Shown one piece after another: positions 14,395 through 19,058 of a DNA stretch of 19,058 nt. Within the stretch, counting starts at the first letter, position 1, and each line of letters opens with the position of its first letter. The DNA is taken from positions 1 to 19,058 of the forward strand of contig CAZAAK010000049.1 of NCBI GenBank assembly GCA_964483145.1. Direction: 5' to 3'. A model generated the notes under the pieces. It saw nothing but the letters and a program-made list of their open reading frames with translations, was not told where the DNA came from and did no database searches. Origin of the DNA: Colimorpha sp964483145. Lineage in GTDB: Bacteria > Bacteroidota > Bacteroidia > Bacteroidales > P3. Made by a program: the position numbers and the translations under genes.

Positions 14395-17300
14395 AAAGTT
14401 TCTTATAGCCTTCGTAGCGCAGTCTGGCGTTGTGCTCGGTGGCAACAAACAGCTCTTCTGCCTCCTGCGGGAAGGTCTTGAGCAAACTGTTGTAGCGAAC
14501 CTCTCCCATGATGAAGTCGCGGAACTTGCTCCAATCGGGCTCCTTGGAGTCCAAGTGGAAACCATTCTTGCCTGCATCTTCCTCGGCGGGATTGAAGTGC
14601 CACAGATGCCAATAACCGCACTCCACTGCTTTCTTCTCCTCGTTTTGCGTACGGCCCATACCAATCTTGATGCCGTGGTTAATACAAGGAGCGTAGCAGA
14701 TGATGAGCGAGGGCCCATTGTAGGCTTCTGCCTCTTTGATGACATTGAAATACTGGGCTTGGCTAGCTCCCATAGCTACTTGAGCCACATAGACATAACC
14801 ATAGCTCTTGGCAATCATGCCTAGGTCCTTCTTGCGGATCTTCTTGCCCGAGGTAGCAAACTTGGCAACAGCTCCTGCGGGGGTCGCTTTGGAGGACTGT
14901 CCACCAGTGTTGGAATACACCTCAGTGTCCACAACCACCACATTGACATTCTCACCGCTGGCCAGGACGTGGTCCAAACCACCAAATCCGATATCATAGC
15001 CCCAACCGTCACCACCAAAAATCCATTGGCTGCGTTTGGCTAGGTGATCCTTCTCGGCAAGGAGCTCGCTCTCAAGCTCACAACCGCGGCAGATGCAAAT
15101 CTTGCGACCGGCGGCCTTGGCTTCCTTGGCTTTCTGCAACTGCTCGGCAGCTTTTTCGACTCCAAAGATTTGCTTAGCCTTGTCCGAACCGAAAAATTCG
15201 ATACATCCGTCAATGGGAAGAACGGCTTTCTCCAAAGCGGCAATCAACTCATCCGTGGCCTTGCGGTTGGCAAGAGTATCGTCGAAGCTATCAAGCCATT
15301 TCTGGCATGCCTCCTTCATAAAGTCATGAGCGGTAACACCCTGCAATTCAACAACCTTTCTGCGGAGGCTCTCCCGTTTCTGACGGGTTGCCGTGGCCAT
15401 ACCAAGTCCAAACTCGGCATTGTCCTCAAAGAGGGAGTTGGCCCAAGCGGGGCCATAGTTGCTGCGATAGTTCTTGCAATAGGGGGTAGCCGGAGCCGAA
15501 CCACCATAGATAGAAGAGCATCCCGTGGCATTGGCCACCATCATCTGCTCGCCAAAAAGCTGCGTGATGCACTTGAGGTACGGGGTTTCGCCGCAACCGG
15601 CACAAGCACCGCTGAACTCAAAGAGTGGCTGGGCATACTGGCTATTCTTGACGGAAGCCTTCTTGTCGATGAGGTTATCCTTGTAGGTGACGCTCTTTTG
15701 CGAGAAATCCCAGTTCGCCGCCTCTCCAAGCTGGCTCTCAAAGGGTTTCATCACAAGGGCTTTCTCCTTGGCAGGGCAGATATCGGCGCAATTGCCGCAA
15801 CCCGTGCAGTCCATTACCGAAACCTGCATGCGGAAGTGCATGCCGGCAAGCTCCTTGGGCACTTTAACGTCAATGGCCTTCATCGTAGCGGGAGCTTTCT
15901 GCAGCTCCTCTTCGTTCATCACGCACGGGCGGATGGCTGCATGCGGACAAACCAAAGAACACTGGTTGCATTGGATGCAGTTGGCTCCGTTCCACTCGGG
16001 AACTGCCGTTGCCACTCCTCGCTTTTCGTAGGCTGTGGTGCCTGCGGGGAATGTTCCATCCTCGTAACCCGTAAAGGCCGAAACAGGTAGGTCGTTGCCG
16101 CACTGAGCCACCATCGGGCGCATCACCTTGGCTATGAACTCGGGGTCATCGGCATGTTTCTCAACAGCAAAATCAGTGCTACACGGCAACTCGGCCCACT
16201 CGGCGGGTATGTCCACCTTCACAACCTCATTGCCACGGTCAACAGCTTGATAGTTCTTGTTCACAACATCCTCGCCCTTGCGACCGTACGACTTGACAAT
16301 AAATTTCTTCATCTGCTCCACGGCAAGGTCGTAGGGGATGACCCCCGAAATCTTGAAGAACGCACTCTGCAAAATGGTGTTGGTGCGGTTGCCAAGCCCG
16401 ATTTCACCGGCTATTTTGGTAGCGTCGATAATGTACATAGTAATGTGGTGCAGCGCCAAGTACTTCTTCACAAAGTCGGGCAGCTGGGCCTTGGTCTCCT
16501 CCACACTCCAGGGCGAGTTGTAAAGGAACGAACCATTGTCCTTCAAGCCGCGGAGGCAGTCGTATTTGCGCAGATAACTAGGCACATGAACTGCCACAAA
16601 ATCTGGCGTACCCACTAGATAAGGTGCCGGCAGCGGGTTGTCGCCAAAACGCAGGTGCGAACAGGTGTAGCCTCCCGACTTCTTGGAATCGTAGTCAAAG
16701 TAGGCCTGGCTGTACTTGTCGGTGTTGTCGCCAATAATCTTGATGCTGTTCTTGTTGGCTCCCACCGTACCGTCGGCTCCCAATCCATAGAAGCGAGCCT
16801 CAAAGGTGCCTTTGGGCAATATGGAAATTTCCGGCAACACTGGTAGCGACCGGAATGTCACGTCGTCGACAATACCGATGGTGAACTGGTTCTTCTTCTC
16901 CCCATCCATGTTGTTAAAGACGCTGATAATCTGGGCAGGGGTTGTATCTTTGCTCGAAAGCCCGTAACGACCACCTATAATGCTCACGCCAGCGTTGCCC
17001 TTGAAGGCCTCTACCACATCCATATAGAGCGGGTCGCCATTGGCGCCGGGCTCCTTGGTGCGGTCTAGCACGCAGATGGTCTTGACACTCTTGGGCATCA
17101 CCTCCATCAGGTACTTCACGCTAAAGGGTCGGTAAAGGTGCACCGTCACCACACCCGTCTTCTTGCCCTGCGCATTCAGGTAGTCGACAACCGTCTTGAT
17201 GGTCTCGGTAACAGAACCCATAGCAACAATCACATTCTCCGCATCTTGGGCACCGTAGTAGGTGAATGGGGCATAGTGGCGACCCGTGAGTTTGCTAATC

Positions 17301-18052
17301 TCGGCCATGTACTTGGCTACAATTTCCGGCAAGGCATCGTAGTACTTGTTCTGAAGTTCGCGGGTCTGGAAGTAGACATCGCTATTTTGGGCAGTGCCTC
17401 GGGTGACGTTGTGCTCGGGGTTGAGGGCGTTCTCACGGAATGCTTTCAGGGCCTTTTGGTCAACAAGCGGACGCAACTCTTCCATATCCCAGGCTTCAAT
17501 CTTCTGAATCTCATGGCTGGTGCGGAATCCATCGAAAAAGTTGAGGAAAGGCACCCGTCCGGTGAGGGCCGAAAGGTGAGCTACCGGAGCTAGGTCCATA
17601 ACTTCCTGCACCGAACTCTCCGCCAACATGGCAAATCCCGTCTGCCGAGCTGCCATCACATCAGCATGGTCGCCAAAAATGGAAAGGGCTTGGGCTGCAA
17701 TAGCACGCGCACTAACATGGAAGACCCCCGGCAACAACTCGCCGGCAATCTTGTACATGTTCGGAATCATCAGCAGCAGACCCTGCGAAGCCGTGTAGGT
17801 AGTGGTTAAAGCTCCGGCTTGAAGCGACCCGTGGACAGCACCGGCAGCACCGGCTTCGGACTGCATCTCCACAACCTTCACCGTCTCGCCAAAGAGGTTC
17901 TTCCTACCACCGGCAGCCCACTCGTCGATGTACTCAGCCATCGGGCTGGAGGGCGTGATGGGGTAGATAGCAGCAACTTCACTGAACATGTATGCCACAT
18001 GGGCAGCAGCGCAGTTACCATCGCATGTCATGAATTTTTTTTCTTTTGCCAT
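14384..18052 (-). CDS. nifJ: Pyruvate:ferredoxin (flavodoxin) oxidoreductase, single-chain
   Basis: A 1222-residue cytosolic homodimeric enzyme that oxidatively decarboxylates pyruvate to acetyl-CoA and CO2 and reduces ferredoxin, the main pyruvate route in anaerobes. Length fits the one-polypeptide class. The N-terminal domain has YPITPSSPMAE (30-40) and EMQSEAGAAG (62-71), whose Glu contacts thiamine diphosphate. VPFLNFFDGFRTSHE is at 167-181. The gamma and ferredoxin parts follow. The 4Fe-4S ligands are C692, C695, C698 and C702, then C749, C752, C755 and C759. The catalytic-domain cluster uses C817, C820, C845 and probably a Cys at 1119 or 1123. The thiamine site includes GDGWGYDIG (1014-1022) and the NTGGQSSKATP segment (1048-1058). 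An extra Cys-rich stretch, C986, C988 and C991, precedes it. It stands alone with its own promoter. Confidence 0.98.
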   Translation of the reverse strand: MAKEKKFMTCDGNCAAAHVAYMFSEVAAIYPITPSSPMAEYIDEWAAGGRKNLFGETVKVVEMQSEAGAAGAVHGSLQAGALTTTYTASQGLLLMIPNMYKIAGELLPGVFHVSARAIAAQALSIFGDHADVMAARQTGFAMLAESSVQEVMDLAPVAHLSALTGRVPFLNFFDGFRTSHEIQKIEAWDMEELRPLVDQKALKAFRENALNPEHNVTRGTAQNSDVYFQTRELQNKYYDALPEIVAKYMAEISKLTGRHYAPFTYYGAQDAENVIVAMGSVTETIKTVVDYLNAQGKKTGVVTVHLYRPFSVKYLMEVMPKSVKTICVLDRTKEPGANGDPLYMDVVEAFKGNAGVSIIGGRYGLSSKDTTPAQIISVFNNMDGEKKNQFTIGIVDDVTFRSLPVLPEISILPKGTFEARFYGLGADGTVGANKNSIKIIGDNTDKYSQAYFDYDSKKSGGYTCSHLRFGDNPLPAPYLVGTPDFVAVHVPSYLRKYDCLRGLKDNGSFLYNSPWSVEETKAQLPDFVKKYLALHHITMYIIDATKIAGEIGLGNRTNTILQSAFFKISGVIPYDLAVEQMKKFIVKSYGRKGEDVVNKNYQAVDRGNEVVKVDIPAEWAELPCSTDFAVEKHADDPEFIAKVMRPMVAQCGNDLPVSAFTGYEDGTFPAGTTAYEKRGVATAVPEWNGANCIQCNQCSLVCPHAAIRPCVMNEEELQKAPATMKAIDVKVPKELAGMHFRMQVSVMDCTGCGNCADICPAKEKALVMKPFESQLGEAANWDFSQKSVTYKDNLIDKKASVKNSQYAQPLFEFSGACAGCGETPYLKCITQLFGEQMMVANATGCSSIYGGSAPATPYCKNYRSNYGPAWANSLFEDNAEFGLGMATATRQKRESLRRKVVELQGVTAHDFMKEACQKWLDSFDDTLANRKATDELIAALEKAVLPIDGCIEFFGSDKAKQIFGVEKAAEQLQKAKEAKAAGRKICICRGCELESELLAEKDHLAKRSQWIFGGDGWGYDIGFGGLDHVLASGENVNVVVVDTEVYSNTGGQSSKATPAGAVAKFATSGKKIRKKDLGMIAKSYGYVYVAQVAMGASQAQYFNVIKEAEAYNGPSLIICYAPCINHGIKIGMGRTQNEEKKAVECGYWHLWHFNPAEEDAGKNGFHLDSKEPDWSKFRDFIMGEVRYNSLLKTFPQEAEELFVATEHNARLRYEGYKKLSEI

Positions 18053-18071
18053 AACTATTTTAGATGTTTGT

Positions 18072-18081
18072 TTTGTACAAA
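18072..18081. promoter_or_regulatory. Palindrome in the nifJ leader
   Basis: TTTGTACAAA is a perfect 10-bp palindrome about 20 bp upstream of the nifJ ATG and about 95 bp downstream of its predicted start. It could be an operator acting on nifJ. The sequence alone does not name a regulator. Confidence 0.3.
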
Positions 18082-18177
18082 TATTCCTTTACCAATAAAC
18101 GCACACCTTGCCCGCAATATTCCCTTTAGCCTAATTTCGAACGAGTTGCAAGCACGGCCACGATTTCATTAATCTAG

Positions 18178-18200
18178 CAAAGGTAGTCACTTTTTTTGAA
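18178..18200 (-). promoter_or_regulatory. nifJ promoter
   Basis: Minus-strand TACCTTTG (18178-18185) matches TAnnTTTG. TTC lies exactly 12 nt upstream (18198-18200) and leads into a seven-A tract, nearly the same layout as the tRNA and lipoprotein promoters. Start would be near 18171, giving a leader of about 120 nt. Confidence 0.6.
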
Positions 18201-18538
18201 TTCGGGAAAATATTATTGCGCTCGCTTCTCTCGAATCAGCCGAGCATTATTGTGGCCTCCTTTCTTGAACCCGAAAGTAGCCTCTCTCGAACTCCACAAG
18301 ACCACCGCCCCCCCCCGCAACAGATTCCATGCAGAACCCACAACCGCCAGCCCCCACATCGACAAGTCCTCTCCACAAAAAAAGCAACAAAAAAAACGGA
18401 GCCCCCTAACCCTCTATGACATCCGCTGTAACATAATTAATTTGCCTTCCATAGAAACCGTTTGGAGTGTACGTTAAGCTAACTAAATCGCCCTCTGCAT
18501 CAAAAACACATTTGCTATCAAAACCATATAATCTTCAC
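18201..18538. other. Gene-free region upstream of nifJ
   Basis: No gene recognised. It contains a C-rich stretch with a run of nine C at 18308-18316, A-rich runs around 18378-18398, and a small GTTAagcTAAC inverted repeat near 18474. Short open frames here are proline-rich and low-complexity, without a credible start, and I do not call them. Confidence 0.6.
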
Positions 18539-18561
18539 TTCCGTTCTCTGTCTTAATTTTG
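18539..18561 (+). promoter_or_regulatory. Candidate promoter facing the right edge
   Basis: TAATTTTG at 18554-18561 matches the -7 box and TTC at 18539-18541 is exactly 12 nt upstream. Transcription would start near 18568 and run through the inverted repeats and the 11-bp array. There is no ORF for at least 490 nt, so it would make a non-coding RNA or a long leader of a gene outside the window. Confidence 0.4.
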
Positions 18562-18638
18562 CCGCGGAACACAGACGGAACTCATACGGAACAGTTACCC
18601 TCCCTCCCTTCCGTCTACATTCCGTTTATGTTCTGCGG
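18562..18638. repeat. Nested inverted repeats
   Basis: The outer arms are CCGCGGAACA (18562-18571) and TGTTCTGCGG (18629-18638), which pair over 10 bp with one G-U. Inside them AGACGGAA (18573-18580) and TTCCGTCT (18609-18616) pair perfectly over 8 bp. A further ACGGAA (18586-18591) can pair instead with either TTCCGT, so alternative folds exist. The arms begin directly after the -7 box of the candidate promoter. Confidence 0.75.
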
Positions 18639-18678
18639 ATAAATCTCATTCTCAGTTTTTTCCATTCCGCGGATAAAT
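18631..18678 (+). repeat. 14-bp direct repeat TTCYGCGGATAAAT
   Basis: TTCTGCGGATAAAT (18631-18644) recurs as TTCCGCGGATAAAT (18665-18678), 34 bp apart with one difference. Both copies are followed by a T-rich stretch ending in TCAG, so the repeat unit extends to about 24 bp in degenerate form. The first copy overlaps the right arm of the nested inverted repeat. Confidence 0.7.
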
Positions 18679-18780
18679 ATATTTTCAGGGACCATTTTTC
18701 TGTCGTATCAAGAATTTGAGAATTTAAGACCCTATCGGGAATATCTGTGCATGCGCCGTGGTGCAACATATGCCGAAACT

Positions 18781-18905
18781 TTCCCCTAGCTTCGTCTCGT
18801 CTTCGGTATATCGTCGGTATTTCCTCGGTATTTCCTCGGTACAACGATGAAGCATTACCGAACAATGGACGAAGCTACGACGAAGGTAGGACGAAGCCAC
18901 AACGC
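18781..18905. repeat. 11-bp-period repeat array in two opposed orientations
   Basis: The left half has plus-strand units of exactly 11 bp at 18792, 18803, 18814, 18825 and 18836: TCGTCTCGTCT, TCGGTATATCG, TCGGTATTTCC twice, then TCGGTACAACG. The right half has units ending in CGA at 18851, 18862, 18873 and 18884, for example AGCTACGACGA and AGGTAGGACGA; read on the minus strand they also begin TCG. TAGCTTCGTC (18787-18796) and GACGAAGCTA (18868-18877) form a perfect 10-bp inverted repeat around the centre. Open frames through the array show only repeat-derived peptide and are not called as genes. Confidence 0.75.
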
Positions 18906-18913
18906 AACTATAA

Positions 18914-18987
18914 AAAAGTCGAACACGCTTTAGAGCTGAAAAGTAGAACTCTTTAAGGCTGGTCGCGGGCATCCACTTTTAAGGCTG
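18914..18987 (+). repeat. Three short degenerate direct repeats ending in GCTG
   Basis: Copy 1 (18914-18938) begins AAAAGTCGAAC and ends TTTAGAGCTG; copy 2 (18939-18961) begins AAAAGTAGAAC and ends TTTAAGGCTG. Copy 3 (18976-18987) retains only CTTTTAAGGCTG. The first two are directly adjacent. No gene is apparent between here and the right edge. Confidence 0.55.
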
Positions 18988-19058
18988 AAAAAAATTATTG
19001 CTGTCTATAATACTCCCGGAATTTTAGACAACCGCATAGGTTGCAGAAAGAAAAATTT

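Noticed and set aside
15044..16090. Long open frame of 348 codons on the plus strand, antisense to nifJ
   Set aside because: It has no recognisable domain and lies opposite a clearly coding, intact gene. Such frames arise from the codon usage of the sense strand.
18308..18316. Run of nine C as a possible phase-variation tract
   Set aside because: It lies in no convincing coding frame and more than 100 bp upstream of the nifJ promoter, so slippage has no clear target.
18378..18425. Possible intrinsic terminator reading left (T8 run on the minus strand)
   Set aside because: The G-rich stretch before the T-run forms no stable stem, and no minus-strand gene to its right was recognised.
18626..18972. 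Minus-strand open frames through the right-hand repeats
   Set aside because: Their peptides simply translate the 11-bp and GCTG repeats in overlapping frames; no domain or credible start.

Overview
The window comes from a chromosome of the phylum Bacteroidota, most likely order Bacteroidales (Prevotella/Bacteroides/Porphyromonas-like). Three things point there: promoters of the TAnnTTTG type, no obvious Shine-Dalgarno sequences, and a gene set typical of these anaerobes (single-chain pyruvate:ferredoxin oxidoreductase, a secreted GH29 fucosidase, an SbsA/Ig-like lipoprotein and a compact RecQ). No insertion sequence, prophage, CRISPR array or rRNA was seen.

Layout. (1) 104-6059 is a minus-strand run read from right to left: recQ helicase, secreted glycerophosphodiester phosphodiesterase, FlK-like hotdog thioesterase, secreted alpha-L-fucosidase, EamA transporter. 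Gaps are 13 to about 75 bp, so co-transcription is likely although the functions look mixed. (2) 6060-6131 is a compact divergent promoter region. From it kdsD (arabinose-5-phosphate isomerase, first step to Kdo) and lptB (LPS-export ATPase) run on the plus strand as a small LPS pair. (3) 7939-13569 is a second minus-strand run: Ig-like lipoprotein, polysaccharide flippase, fabD (malonyl-CoA:ACP transacylase) and a small outer-membrane beta-barrel protein. With kdsD and lptB, the middle of the window is largely about building the envelope. A possible 47-codon ORF lies upstream of the lipoprotein and overlaps its start. (4) 13810-14089 holds two tandem tRNA-Ala genes (CGC and GGC anticodons), each followed by a hairpin terminator, behind a good promoter. 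(5) 14384-18052 is nifJ, the single-polypeptide pyruvate:ferredoxin oxidoreductase central to anaerobic pyruvate use. (6) 18053-19058 has no gene I recognise. It holds the nifJ promoter, another promoter-like site facing right followed by nested inverted repeats, a 34-bp-spaced direct repeat, an 11-bp-period array in two opposed orientations, and three copies of a short TTTARRGCTG-type repeat.

Most notable: the structured non-coding block at 18539-18990; a recurring promoter layout (TTC, exactly 12 nt, then TANNTTTG, often with an A-tract between) seen at five of seven candidate promoters; the overlapping recQ/kdsD promoters; and the overlapping small ORF in front of the lipoprotein. No previously undescribed defence or mobile system could be demonstrated.
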